NCBI RefSeq assembly: GCF_026745355.1
Contig: NC_079202.1
Coordinates: 29,518,218-29,582,217, forward strand
Reading direction: 5' to 3'
DNA: 64,000 bases
DNA from: Beta vulgaris subsp. vulgaris
Lineage: Eukaryota; Streptophyta; Magnoliopsida; Caryophyllales; Amaranthaceae
The position numbers and the translations under genes were made by a program. The notes beneath the pieces were generated by a model. That model worked only from the letters and a program-made list of their open reading frames with translations, was not told the DNA's origin and did not search any database. Below are positions 33,380 to 44,332 of the stretch, in pieces (the stretch's first letter is position 1; every line of letters begins with the position of its first letter).

Positions 33380-33570
33380 CAGGTGATCTTGCCATATGAT
33401 CTCAAGAGCCCACCCAAAATAAATGATCTCCAGCTTGAGGTTCCAAAGCACTATAAATACCAGTTGCCTCATCAATGAGCAGGCATTGGATTCTCACCTA
33501 ACAAACCAAAGCACTATAGATACCAGTTGCCTCATCAGCGTAGCATTATGGACATGCTAACAGGCATTCA
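33380..33570 (+). promoter_or_regulatory. LTR promoter core with duplicated TATA segment
   Basis: CACTATAAATACCAGTTGCC (TATA box) at 33449 is followed by ATTGGATTCTCACCTAACAA, which matches the Tat-like LTR at 13585-13650 (minus strand). A 32-bp segment with the TATA box is repeated 63 bp downstream (33443 and 33506), the second copy reading ACTATAGATACC. Confidence 0.6.
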
Positions 33571-34863
33571 TCAAAGACATGTCTAACCCAACCTTCTTGC
33601 TCCCACCGAGCCAAGAGACCATGCCCTAATGCTCTCCTAGAGGGAAGAACATAATCCCCGCTGGCCCCGTGGTCAGCCTAACTGGCAAAATTACGAGGTC
33701 CGGGAACCAAGTCAGCATGACAGGGAAAGGTGGGAACGGGACATAAACGAGCTCCACCCACCCAAGGTGAGGTCGACTCGTTATGGAGAGGAGACTCACG
33801 TCTCCAAATCACCAAGGGGAGACCCCACGCGAAATCCTTTCGACGCCCGACACTTCCTTAATTAGAAGCACCTCAGCTAAGGGTATGATATCCGGCATAT
33901 CCTCAACAAGAAAGCCACCCAACGTGAGAAGCAGGGTGACTCGGTCCATTCTGAACCCCCTCTGCTCAACAGTGGTGCCCTCAAATTTATGGTCCCATTG
34001 AGACATGAGATCTTGGAATCCTTACTCTTGGAAAAATTAAGTCCACCCTCATCGAACAATTCGCGGGCCTAACCAACTCGGATGATCATATGACCACTTA
34101 TAAGGCTCAGATGAGCGTTTAGACCAGCTGCGAGGCCACATGGTGTCGATTCTTACCAACTACTCTCAAGGACCTCGCCCTTAACTAGTTCCGGGATCTT
34201 CTAGCCGGAATCATTACCAGTTTCTCAGTGCTCGAGGACCTGTTCATCTATTTGTTTGTGGCGGGGAAAAGGCAGAAGAAGACGAGTCTCCACCCCATAC
34301 ATGGGTGTCAGAACAGAAAAGAATGAAGCCTGGCGGACTACATTAAAAGATTCAATGAACAATCATTGAAGGTCTTAAATCTGCAGGATGTTGTGGCCTT
34401 CGCCGCTCTAATGTCGAGGCTGCAACCCGGTCGGCTCAGATGGTCCTTGGCAGAAAGTGAAGTAAAAACCTTCTCGGAGGCCATGACGAAAGCTCAAATG
34501 TTCATCTAGGAAACAAACATATGTCGCCACCTGGATGATGGGAGCAAAAAGAGAAAATAAGAGGGATATCACAAGTATTAGTCGAAGCAGCAGAAAACAG
34601 GGGGTCGGTCGGATCAGTTCAGCAACCATGGACACGACCCCCGGTTCAGCAAAAATCGAAGGGAGATCTATTTGGACATTAAGGAAAAGTCCATACATCC
34701 CCTCCCACCTCCCATCAGGACATCCTCCGCTCGACGAGAAAGGAGTCAGTGGTGTGAATACCACAAAGAGTGTGGGCACACAACCAAGGACTATCGAGAG
34801 CTTAAAAAGTCCTTGAACAATTTAGCTGCCCAAGGCAAAGAACCACTACCTCAAACACACTAG
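33571..34863 (+). pseudogene. gag: gypsy gag, broken
   Basis: Degenerate Retrotrans_gag domain: TTYKAQMSV, a stop, TSCEATWCRF, LKDLALN, LEDLFIYLFVAGKRQKKTSL, then LKVLNLQDVVAFAALMSRLQ and LAESEVKTFSEAMTKAQMFI. The C-terminus has the Tat-type zinc motif WCEYHKECGHTTKDYRELKK, in which the final Cys is replaced by Tyr. More than four stops or frame changes. Confidence 0.8.
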
Positions 34864-34948
34864 TAAGGAGAAAGGAAAACATAAGGTCGGTCAGTCGAAC
34901 AGTGGGGACACCGAAGGTTTCATCGGTGTCATAGCATGTGGCTTTGCC

Positions 34949-35515
34949 TTGGGAGGTCTAACCGGCCAAGCCCGCAAAGCCAATCCTCAGAGTCTAAAGC
35001 ACCAAGTACTTTACATCCAACAACCACAGCTCGACTGTCCCATAATGACTTTTAGGAAATCCAGTCGGGCATTGCATACGCCGCATGATGACCCCCTGGT
35101 CATCGAACTCAAAGTAGCCAACACAAGGGTAAAAAGAGTGCTGGTGGACAGCGGGTTATCAGCTGAAATCATCATGCTAGAATGCCTCCGAAAATTGAAA
35201 TACAGGGAGAAGGATGTCACCCCACTCGATCAGCCACTCGTAAACTTCTGGGGAAACTCAATACATCTAGTCGGATCAATAAAGTTACTCACTTGGATGG
35301 GTGAAAAAGGCAAGGGAAGAAATCTACCAATTGACTTCTTGGTGGTGGACCTCCCCTTGGCCTACAACATAATAATGGGAAGGCCCACTCTGAACAAAGC
35401 CAAGGCTGCCATCTCCACCTACCAACTCCTCATGCAGTTCAAAACTGATGACGCAACGTGGGAAATATTCAAGGAGATCAACAAGCAGCAAGAGAATGTT
35501 ATGTCAATAGCTTGA
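34949..35515 (+). pseudogene. pol: gypsy aspartic protease
   Basis: A 188-codon open block. Catalytic motif VLVDSGLSAEII (Asp67-Ser68-Gly69) and the closing motif YNIIMGRPTLNKAKAAIST, as in Ty3-gypsy retropepsins. The residues after DSG (L-S-A-E) differ from the common SSADIL. The block opens without a gag junction, and the polyprotein frame is lost after 35515. Confidence 0.85.
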
Positions 35516-35683
35516 AGAATAAAATCGACGCCCAAGAGGACTCGAAAAAGAGAAAGCGAGAAAAATGTCGACCCTCCAGTGGCCTTGGTGTTTACATCAC
35601 AGAGAACCCCAAGCAATATGAACGCCCTCAGTTGGCTGAAGAAGATGAAGAAGTGGTAAATTTGCAAAGAGCCCGGTCGGACG

Positions 35684-37060
35684 GTGACAGTGGACAAAGC
35701 CATGTACCCTAAGACAATAGAGGAAATCGTCCAAGTACTCACAGAGTACCAAGACGTGTTAGCTTATGAGGCCACAGAAATGCCCAGTCTCGACCCCAAA
35801 GTCATGTGCCATGAGTTGAACATTAAAGAGGGGTTCAGACAGATCAAGCAAAAATTGAGGCACCAAGGTCCCGAAAGGAACGCGGCGGTGGCCGTGGAGG
35901 TCAAAAAGTTGCTCGAAGCATGCTTCATATAAGAATGTCAGTACTCATAATGGTTGGCCAATATGGTATTGGTTGAGAAATCGAGCGGGGCATTGGCGAA
36001 CGTGCGTGGATTTCACAGACTTGAACAAGGCATGTCCAAAAGACAACCATCCCTTGTCAAAGATCGACAGGCTGGTCGACTCCACTGCCGGCCACACCTA
36101 TAGCCGGCAAAATTGACTTGTACCCATTGACCCGACTTGAAACCCGCTTTTCACACGAAAATAACGACCCGAATATGACCAGAAACCCGAAATAACCTGA
36201 ACTCGAATCTACCCAAACCCGAATATACCCGACCCGATTGACCCGATAATGACGACCAGAAGCCGAATCCGACCCGAAAAGTTGTCATATTAGTTACTTT
36301 TTAAACAAATTTAAGGAAATTATTGTCATTAAATATTTTATATGGTTTATCCACTATGCATTAATAATTTAATTTACTCTCATTAGTCTTATATGTGTTT
36401 TATTTATTTGTGAGATTGAAAACCCGATCTAACCTGACCCGTTTTAACCCGACCCGTTTTGACCCGACCAATTTTAACCCAACCCGTTATAATCCGACCC
36501 GATACAACCCAAAATCTCATGGACCCGATATCAACTCGTACCCGAACGTAACGCGATTGTGACCCGACCCTTTTTGACCCGACCCGTACCCAACCCCGTT
36601 TGACCCGTTTGCCACCTCTAGCCACACCCTCCTAAGCTTCATAGACGCAAATGTCGGCTACCACCATTTACCAATGGCCGAGCAAGATCGGATACACACG
36701 GCCTTCGTCACTCCTCAAGGAGTTTACTGCTACAAAATGATGTCGTTCGGTCTGAAAAATGTTGGGGCCAAAATATCAGCAGGCGGTCAGCAAAATCTTT
36801 TGCAACCAACTGGGTCATCGGAACATTGAAGTGTATGTTGACGACATGATTGTAAATGAAAGAAGAATCGAGGCCAACCCCGACTTAAGGGAAACCATAG
36901 GCACGCTGAGACGATTCCACATGATGTTGAACCCCAACAAGTGCGTCTTCGGGGTCAAAGGGGAAAGTGCCTCAAATTTTTAGTAGATGAAAGAAGAATC
37001 GAGGCCAACCCTGACAAGATCAAAGCAGTAATGGAAATGAAATCCCCTCGGAACGTACTA
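35684..37060 (+). pseudogene. pol: gypsy reverse transcriptase, interrupted by a hAT MITE
   Basis: Reads VLTEYQDVLAYEATEMPSLD and CHELNIKEGFRQIKQKLRHQ; after a frame change DLNKACPKDNHPLSKIDRLV and DSTAGHT up to 36098; then the 522-bp insertion; then LLSFIDANVGYHHLPMAEQD and RIHTAFVTPQGVYCYKMMSF. Removing the insertion plus one target copy restores the frame. A frameshift follows GLKN. The catalytic box VYVDDMIV is intact (36831-36856). A 27-bp segment of the thumb region (36989-37015) is also present just after the YVDD box (36858-36884). Confidence 0.9.
36099..36620. mobile_element. hAT-type MITE with GACCCG repeats
   Basis: 522 bp flanked by the 8-bp target duplication GCCACACC (36091-36098 and 36621-36628), the size made by hAT transposases. 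The right end reverse-complemented is TAGAGGTGGCAAACGGGTC, close to the TAGGGGTGGCAAACGGGT terminus of many plant hAT elements; the left end TATAGCCGGCAAAATTGAC is more diverged. Both halves are packed with GACCCG subterminal repeats around an AT-rich middle. No coding capacity. Confidence 0.92.
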
Positions 37061-37327
37061 GAAGTGCAGCGGCTAACCGACTATCTGACTACACTCGGAC
37101 GCTTCCTCTCCCTGTCAGCCGATAAGAGCTCATTCTTCTTTAAAGCTGTAAAGAGAAAAGAGTTCACTTGGGACGACGAAGCCAAGCAGACCTTCGCCTC
37201 TCTCAAAAAGTACCTCTCGACCCTCCCGAAGCTTATATCCCCATTGCCGAGGAGAGCAATAAATAAGGCCCAAGCCTTGGCAGACTTCATTACTAAATGT
37301 GTGCACAACCCGACCCCAGATCGGTAA
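37061..37327 (+). pseudogene. pol: gypsy RT thumb and connection
   Basis: EVQRLTDYLTTLGRFLSLSA, DKSSFFFKAVKRKEFTWDDE and AKQTFASLKKYLSTLPKLIS form the RT thumb and RT/RNase H linker. The frame then jumps to KAQALADFITKC, a motif usually placed later, so part of the linker is deleted. Confidence 0.8.
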
Positions 37328-37329
37328 GC

Positions 37330-37965
37330 AAGAAGAATGGGAACTACATGTATACGGCTCCTCTACCAAATCAGAGTGCGGAGCCGGTCTGGTAATCAAG
37401 TCCCTAGTCGGAGATAAGATGGAGTATGCCAGTCAAGTTTGAGTTTAAGGGGTCCAATAACGAAGCTGAGTACGAAGCACTCATCATGGGGCTTCAGTTT
37501 TGCCTCTTCGCCGGGGCATCATCAGTCAACGACAAGTCCAACTCACAGCTCATAATGGGGAAAGTCTCAGGAGAATACAAAGCCAAAGAAGACAACATGA
37601 GGATGTACTTGGCCAAAGCTCATAAAATCATCAACAAGCTATCAAGCTTCAACATTAGCCACATACACCGATCGGAAAATCAATAAGCTGACGCTCTCGC
37701 TCGAATGGCTAGCTCAGCAGAGGGATCGGCCCCCCGGACTATCATATGGGAAGTACTGCGTATACCGAGCATCAATGCCAAAGAGCAGCTAGTGTTAAAT
37801 CGAACCTCCACTTGGATGGAGGAAGTGGTTAGATATCTGCGGGATGGATCATTACATGATGATCCAAAAGAAGTCGAACGGGTAAAGCACAAGTCAGGCT
37901 GGTTATCATGGTACGAGAACCAACTCTACAAATATCCTTCACTCACCGTCTCCGAAAGTGGGTGA
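37330..37965 (+). pseudogene. pol: gypsy RNase H
   Basis: WELHVYGSSTKSECGAGLVI (first acidic position D changed to Y in VYGSS), FEFKGSNNEAEYEALIMGLQ (catalytic Glu), KSNSQLIMGKVSGEYKAKED (expected DSQL, here NSQL), and HIHRSENQ before a stop in place of the following residue, then ADALARMASS. Two of the catalytic acids appear replaced. Frame change near 37425 and stop at 37684-37686. Confidence 0.85.
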
Positions 37966-39053
37966 CTCCCGAGGAAGGAAACTACATCCTAAGGGAAATT
38001 CACCAAGGAGCCTGCGAAGCCAATAAGAGGGAAGAACCATAGCCGAAAAGGCGGTAACGATAGGCTAGTACTGGTCTTCAATCAAGCCAGGTGCCCAAGA
38101 GCTGTTTAAAAAGTGCCCCTCATGGCAGATCCACTCGGACATTCCCAGGGCTCCGACCATGCCCCTCATCATGATACAAGCAATATTGTCATTCGACAAA
38201 TGCAACATGCACATACTCGGGCCATTCCCCTTGTGTCCGGCCAGCGCAAATTCTTGATCGTGGCAATCGACTATTTCACCAAGTGGATGGAAGCCGAGCC
38301 GCTAGCCTCCATAACAGACATGCAAGTCCAAGCTTTCATATTGACAAACATCATTACCACGTTTGGGGTACCTAGGGACTTGGGACGATAGTTCAGCAAC
38401 GACCCTACTCGAGACTATTTTACCCGGTTCGGAATACTAACCAAGTTTTCAGCTGTCTCAAGGCTAGAAACAAATGGCCTGGCCGAGTAGGCCAATAACA
38501 TAGTCTTGAAAGGAATTAAGAAGTCCTTAGAAGAAGTAAAAGGAGCATGGGTTGATGATCTTCCCGGAGTACTCTGGTCGGCTCGAACTACAACAAAGGA
38601 GGCCACAAGACACTCCCCATTCGGCCTAGTCTATGCAATTGAGGCGGTACTCCCGGTAGAAGTCGGCATTCCTTCCCTCGGATGACTTTCTATGAGTTCG
38701 AAAAAAACGAAGTAGAAAAACCTATCAGTTTTTGCTACTGGAAATTTGAGGTAATGCTTTGCTACAATCCATTCGATACAAGCAGAAGGTCGCTCCACAC
38801 TTCAACCGTCGAGTAAAGGCAAGACAAATCCAACTTGGCGACTGGGTCGTTAGAAAAGTCGAGGCCACATGACTTTCACACCTAAAAGGGAAGATGCTGA
38901 CAAACTGGGACGGTCCTTACAAAGTAACAGAAGTCATCATGCCCGGTACATTCTGGCTGGAGTCCCCTAAAGGAGTACCATTGGCTCGACCATGGAACAG
39001 TGACAATCTTAAGAAATTCTATGTGCAATATTTTTCACTTGCAATTGGGGCAT
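37966..39053 (+). pseudogene. pol: gypsy integrase, degenerate
   Basis: The zinc domain is barely readable (IHQGACEANKR). The core keeps SGQRKFLIVAIDYFTKWMEA, EPLASITDMQVQAFI and TTFGVPRDLG, then LETNGLAE-stop-ANNIVLKG and VLWSARTTTKEATRHSPFGL. The C-terminal part reads LTNWDGPYKVTEVIMPGTFW, LESPKGVPLARPWNSDNLKK FY before a stop at about 39051. No chromodomain. The second catalytic Asp region (TDNG) is degenerate. Confidence 0.82.
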
Positions 39054-42000
39054 AGGCAGGCTCCCTAGCAAGATATGTAGCCATTCGGCCTTTTTTTGTT
39101 CTATAGTGGATCGGAATTAACCAGTCCATTCAGCATGTCAATAATAAACCGGACATAACCAGTCCATTCAGCGTAACTTGTTACTGAGCAAAATAACTGG
39201 TTACAATTATTGCCAAAATTACTTTGAAGACTTAACTGGGAGACACAATTATGTATCTACACCTAGTCCCCTCCTACTCTAGACACCTCAAATTGAACTT
39301 TTATGGTTTGATCAGTTTGAGGCTAGCCACATCTTCAATCTCAGAGCCACCTCTCCGCTTCTTGTTGAAGCTCACGGGCTTCGCAATCAGTGGAGGATCT
39401 ACTAAGTAACAAGGGCTAGCATGTGCTACCCCTGATTTTTTCCAAAAATAGATTATTACCTTTACATTTGCACTACTTGACACGAAAATAGTCTGGCACG
39501 GTTGGTTGTTTCAAAAGTTGAAAGTATCTATAACAAATTTTGACAAGTCTCATGTTCGAAACTCCATAGCTGCAGTTTTTAATACTTTGATTTTATTTTT
39601 CCCCTTCCTCGAATTTTATTCAATTATTGCTTTTACTTTGTAAAAAAAAAAAATACTATTTTTACTAGTTGTTTTTCTCTAGCTTGATTCACTTCAATGT
39701 TCATTACTTGACAGCATGACCTTTACCCACTAAAAAGATACTCAAATTTAATTACCTTGCTACTTTAAGATTACAAATTTATTTTAAGCACTTTGCTTAC
39801 AGAAGGAGTTTACTTATATTTGGGTATTAGCAATTAATTTACAGAGTCAAATTGAATTATAGAATAGTTTATAGTTCATCTCTTGCTTTACCGTTTTAAT
39901 TTACAAAGTCTTTTTGAATTACAAAAATACTCTACAATTCATGTCTTATAATTCACGTCTTATCTATGTATATTTTAGTTTACACCAATTGTTAATAATT
40001 AGCTTTAAAATGTGTGATGCACAAGTTTAAAAAAGAATAAAATTTTACTCTTTTTTATATCCTATATCCGCTTTTAAAAAGTGAAAGTTTTTATGGCCAA
40101 AATTTTCTAACATTAAAGATCTTTTCTCTTCACCTTATTTTTGGTTATCTTATCTTATATGATTTTTTTAAAACTTTTCTTATTTATGAACTTTTCTTAT
40201 TTTTTCTAAACTAGTCTGAATTTTTCCTTTTTTTTGAACTCTTCTAGACTTTTTTTTTTTCTGAATGTATATTATTCAATTTGTCTCAATGTATATTCCC
40301 TCATCTCAAAACGATAACTTGAGAAATATTAGGTAATTAATTGTGAATCAGTATTAAAATATTTCAGTGAATGAATTGTTAGTGAATATAGTTTATCGTA
40401 ACTATGGGAATGGATTTTTATTGAATTGTTCATGTATGAAAGTTCTATATATTTCATAAACATAAAGAGAAAACAAGATAAAGCTTTTAGTTAATTCAAA
40501 TCTACAATAATTTAACATCCTTTGATCATATCATCAAAAGCAAGTTAAGAATAGCATGAGAGATGAATTGTTAAACGATAGTTAGTTACTTATCTTGAGA
40601 AAGATTTGTTTTGTTACGTAAAAGTTAATGCGATCATAAAACGGTTTCAAATTTTGAGAACTCGATGTCGACAATGGTAATTTTCTTTTATTATTGACTT
40701 CAAGATTGTATTTGGATTTGGAACGTTTTGAATTTAGGAGTGATGACTTTTTATTTGACCAGTTAGTATTGTAAAATTACGCTACTCCTCATTTGAAATC
40801 CTCGATCCGCCCCTATTCGCAATAACCTCCTTTTGGCTATGAAACTACACAAACTTAAGCATATCTTTATTTAAGGTGATAACTTTTTTTCTTAATATTC
40901 TGTAGGAAAAAGCTCAATGCCCATGGAAAATTCAGCTACGTATAAATGAGATCAGGCATCTCCTGACCTATCTCAACACCACCAACTCCAAACCCGTCGA
41001 CCGGAAAGCTAATTGTGCCACTGCTATATTGTATCTATGGGTCATTTTGTATTGATTCCTCAACATATTGACCCTTTTTTAGCTGGTAAATTTTCTTGTT
41101 TTATTTTATTTGATAAGGGTTTAGTCTTGATAAATGACATCCATAATTTGTGGGCCTCTCCAAAAAAAATAAAAAAATATAGATCATCGCATCATGTATA
41201 ATACTTATAATATGCGCTCAGAAAACAATATTACAAACGTTCTATAAAAATTGTATGTCTGAATGAAATATAAGAATGACCTTGAAATAAAAAAGTTCTT
41301 GTTCAAATTTATTAAAATTAAGTGGTAGATGGTAGAAATTTGTGGAGCAAATATGCATTCAAAAAAGTAAAAACACATTCCATATATTATGAAAGTGGGA
41401 TAACATCACCGAAATTCCATTGGAACAAAAAGACAGTGGGTGAAATCAAATAAAACGAAAATGCCAAGGAGCCATTTCTATGCTTTCCACGTTTGCATGT
41501 TGGATTTTCTTGGGATTGAATAGGAGAGCTTGCTAATAGAACACATTGAAGAAGAGATATGTGAGTGACTACTTACAAAAACATAGATAAAGGAATAGGA
41601 TTTGCAAACTTAGATGAGTGTGAAATCTTTGTTCCATGCAGGCTGGCCTACCCCTCCACCCCCTTCCCCCTTTCTATTTTCTCTCTCCTCCCATTTCTCT
41701 TAAGAAATTTAAGAAGGTTTAAATGGGAGTATATAGAAGATTAATTAAAGAAATTTTTAGTGGCACCCATTAAATAATTCCTCCATGATTGAGATGTTGA
41801 CCTCATTGATCCATACAAAATTTTCTATGCATGATGGACCACTTGCTACACGTGTGTTGGGGGGTCTACTATGCACGAGCTCTCTTTTCTTTTATTTGTC
41901 AATATTTCTTTTTAACATAGCTCTATCGATCATATGAGGGTAATGAGAAGAAATTTGGTCGTCGAAAAAATAAAGGGAAGAAAATTGTTGAATGTTAGTA

Positions 42001-42762
42001 TCATATGCAACGCATATACACATATTAAGGGTCCATATTACACCTAGTTTGTCCTGGGTTATGTGAACCGTCACTCTCGTTCTTGTAGTCCTCATTGGAA
42101 AGCATCTCGTCCCATCTTTGATAGTATAATTCTTGTTGTGCTTCGCCTCAAATTCTAGACCTCAAAATTTCATCTCATCTACAATTCATTGTCTTCTTGT
42201 GCACTTGATGTTAGACAGAACATGGTTCAAAACATTGCACTTATCTCAAAATATTACAATTGAGATAGTATTTCCTACAAGTTCTTGATGCACTACTAAA
42301 TAGAATAAAATAAGATTCAACGTTTATCTTGATGGCACTTACATACAACTCGTGTCAACTGAAACATATATACCAATAAAATTACAGTAATTAATGCTTT
42401 TGGGTTTTTTTTGATTTTTTTTTTACTGAATCTTGAAAGACTATTCACATAATTTTGTATGAGATTTGTTAAAAATACCATGAATTAAAAAACGATAAGA
42501 TTAGTAAATAGAAAGATCAAACAACGTAAATAAGAATTACAAAAAGTAAATAAATAAAAACAAAAAGAGGAGAGAGCGAGAAAAATAGGGTAGGTCGGGG
42601 ATTTTAAGTGGGTTAATTTATTTGGAGAGACACCACTTGAGGGACAAAAGTGGGGAATAATTGGCATTTTACATTATATAGAAAAAGTAACACTGTAAAC
42701 ATCAAAAAGGAATGAACCGAAAAGGAAAGTTTGTAGATTAAAAGAAATGGAGGTAGTGTATA
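39054..42762. other. AT-rich spacer, 3.7 kb
   Basis: No supportable gene. A 17-bp direct repeat TAACCAGTCCATTCAGC lies at 39118 and 39156. CT-rich runs occur at 41650-41700. Some phrases (39300-39480, 40770-40810) recall decayed hAT-type repeats but have no diagnostic ends. Confidence 0.6.
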
Positions 42763-43067
42763 GTTGCTCTATTTTTTTAATTGCACCATTTCGTTTTTCA
42801 CAGGTGCCGAAAAGTTTTTGTGAACGTCAACATCTCTTATAGCGTATAAGTAAAGACTATAGAAATTTGATATTAATTGGAATCCTTAGCTTGCATGGAG
42901 ACGAATGTCACAAGACCCTACTTTGACTATGTATTTTTATTATAGGATTATTTGCCTAAAAAGAGCTCAACTATTCCCCATTTACTTTAATAAGTCCCAC
43001 CTTTTGATTATTCCCTATAGGACCCAAGTTTCACATCTTGTGACTTTATAAGACCCAGCAGTTAACC

Positions 43068-43121
43068 AACCTGCTATAGCAGGTTGAATGTCACGTGCTC
43101 ACAGCTTAATGAGAGCACGTG
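43068..43121. promoter_or_regulatory. Palindromes with two G-boxes inside the MULE
   Basis: AACCTGCTATAGCAGGTT (43068-43085) is a perfect 18-bp palindrome. CACGTGCTC (43092-43100) and GAGCACGTG (43113-43121) form a perfect 9-bp inverted repeat, each arm with a CACGTG G-box, the plant bZIP/bHLH site. They lie about 50 bp before an ATG in good context (43172). Function is not shown. Confidence 0.5.
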
Positions 43122-43171
43122 AGTTTTTACATCCCCATATTTCCTTTTTTTTCTCTCATCTCCATCTCACC

Positions 43172-43333
43172 ATGGCTGCAAGAGTAGAGCTCCGGCAGCT
43201 TCACGGCGTGAGTTCAGTGGCAGCAGCGAAAAATAACAGCAGTAACACAGACGAATCGGGGAACATAGCGAAGGAAAGAGGGGAAGAAAAAGGGGAGCTG
43301 GGCGTCAGTGCGACATCGGTGAGGGTTCACTGA
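43172..43333 (+). CDS. Short open frame inside the MULE, unknown
   Basis: ATG in plant-like context (CACCATGGCTGC), reading MAARVELRQLHGVSSVAAAK, then a Ser/Asn/Glu-rich tail of 34 residues to a stop. No family recognised. The base composition stands out from the AT-rich flanks, so it could be the 5' end of a captured host gene or a chance frame. Confidence 0.25.
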   Translation: MAARVELRQLHGVSSVAAAKNNSSNTDESGNIAKERGEEKGELGVSATSVRVH

Positions 43334-44332
43334 CCGATTAGGAAGATAGGTCTGGGAAGGTGGCGATTATGGGTCAGGTAGGGTGTGGGTGTGATAGGGT
43401 GAGAGAGAGAGAAGGGTGTGGGTGTTTGGGTCATGGCGGACGTTAAGGCGGTCCGACGGAGGTAAGTGGTGGTTTGGGTGGTGGAGTTTGATGGTGGTTT
43501 TTAATGGTTGTTAATGGTGGGTTTCAATATATATATTTTGTTGTTTTGATTTGTTTTGAAAATCAGAAATTAAAGAGCAAGAAGAAATGAAGCAAACTTG
43601 CATGGTGTTTGGTTTGTTTGTGGGTAGATTTATGTGGGTATTTATTTATAGAGGGAAAAATTTTGATTTTTGGTTTGAATGAGTCAAGCTCCATTAATGA
43701 GTACGATATGAAATTGGAGAGGGATATTTCTTTCGACCATTGCATGTAGTTGTGCAGAGGTTGAGTGTGGTTTTAGCTTTGGATTTCTGACATGAGTAAT
43801 TGAGTGGGTTGAATTTGACTCCATTGTTGAAGGGTCATGTGATAGGGGAAAGGGAGGAAGAAGATGACTGATTCTTTTGTTTTTTTTCACGGGAGAGAGA
43901 GAGAGAGGGGGGATGGGAAGGTGGCGGCCTTATGTGGGCATGGCTTGGGGTGGGTTGGGTGGAGAGAGGAAGAGAGAGATTATGGGTCAGGTTAGGAAGG
44001 CGGCGATAGGGGTGGCTCAACCCCTGTTTCCGGCCAGCTGATGCAGTGGAGGAGAAGTGAATGAAAAAGAAGAGGTGGGTCCCATATTTAAAAATATTTA
44101 ACCTTCTTAACAGGTTTTAAGTAAACCGGGACTTATAAAAGTCACAAGATGTGAAACTTGGGTCCCGCAGGGAATAATCAAAAGGTGGGACTTATTAAAG
44201 CAAATGGGGAATAGTTGAGCCCTTTATAGGCAAATAATCCTTTATTATATGATGGTGCGAAATAGCATAACAAAGTTGGTTGGTAGATAGTGCCAAAAAT
44301 TTAATGGTGTAATTAAAAAAACAGAGGAAGTA

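Larger units (their letters stand above)
33241..39053 (+). mobile_element. Ty3-gypsy (Tat-like) element, decayed, with hAT insertion
   Basis: LTR-core fragment, gag, aspartic protease, RT, RNase H and integrase in the Ty3-gypsy order on the plus strand. Full of stops and frameshifts. No PBS and no 3' LTR recognised, so it is truncated at both ends. The RT is split by the MITE at 36099-36620. GC content and codon use are distinctly higher than in the flanking AT-rich DNA. Confidence 0.88.
42945..44240. mobile_element. Mutator-like element (MULE), non-autonomous
   Basis: 1296 bp with long terminal inverted repeats of about 112 bp (42945-43056 and 44128-44240; by hand about 105 positions agree), starting GGATTATTTGCCTA. 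Flanked by the perfect 9-bp target duplication TTTATTATA (42936-42944 and 44241-44249), the Mutator hallmark. The interior is GC-richer than its surroundings and has no MURA transposase; it could be captured host sequence (Pack-MULE). Confidence 0.93.
42763..44330. mobile_element. Stowaway-like MITE carrying a MULE
   Basis: About 263 bp once the MULE and one target copy are removed. Ends read inward GTTGCTCTATTTTTTTAATT and CTTCCTCTGTTTTTTTAATT, then GCACCATT / ACACCATT, a 28-bp inverted repeat with four mismatches, flanked by TA on both sides (42761-42762 and 44331-44332). The inner phrase CACAAGACCCTACTTTGACT also occurs in related form in the Helitron fragments at 25308 and 25758. Confidence 0.75.

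Noticed and set aside
39300..40810. Text resembling tails of hAT-type transposase genes
   Set aside because: No terminal repeats, target copies or transposase motifs; resemblance is only verbal.
41640..41705. CT-rich tract that could be a host promoter or leader
   Set aside because: No open frame, TATA arrangement or splice pattern follows.
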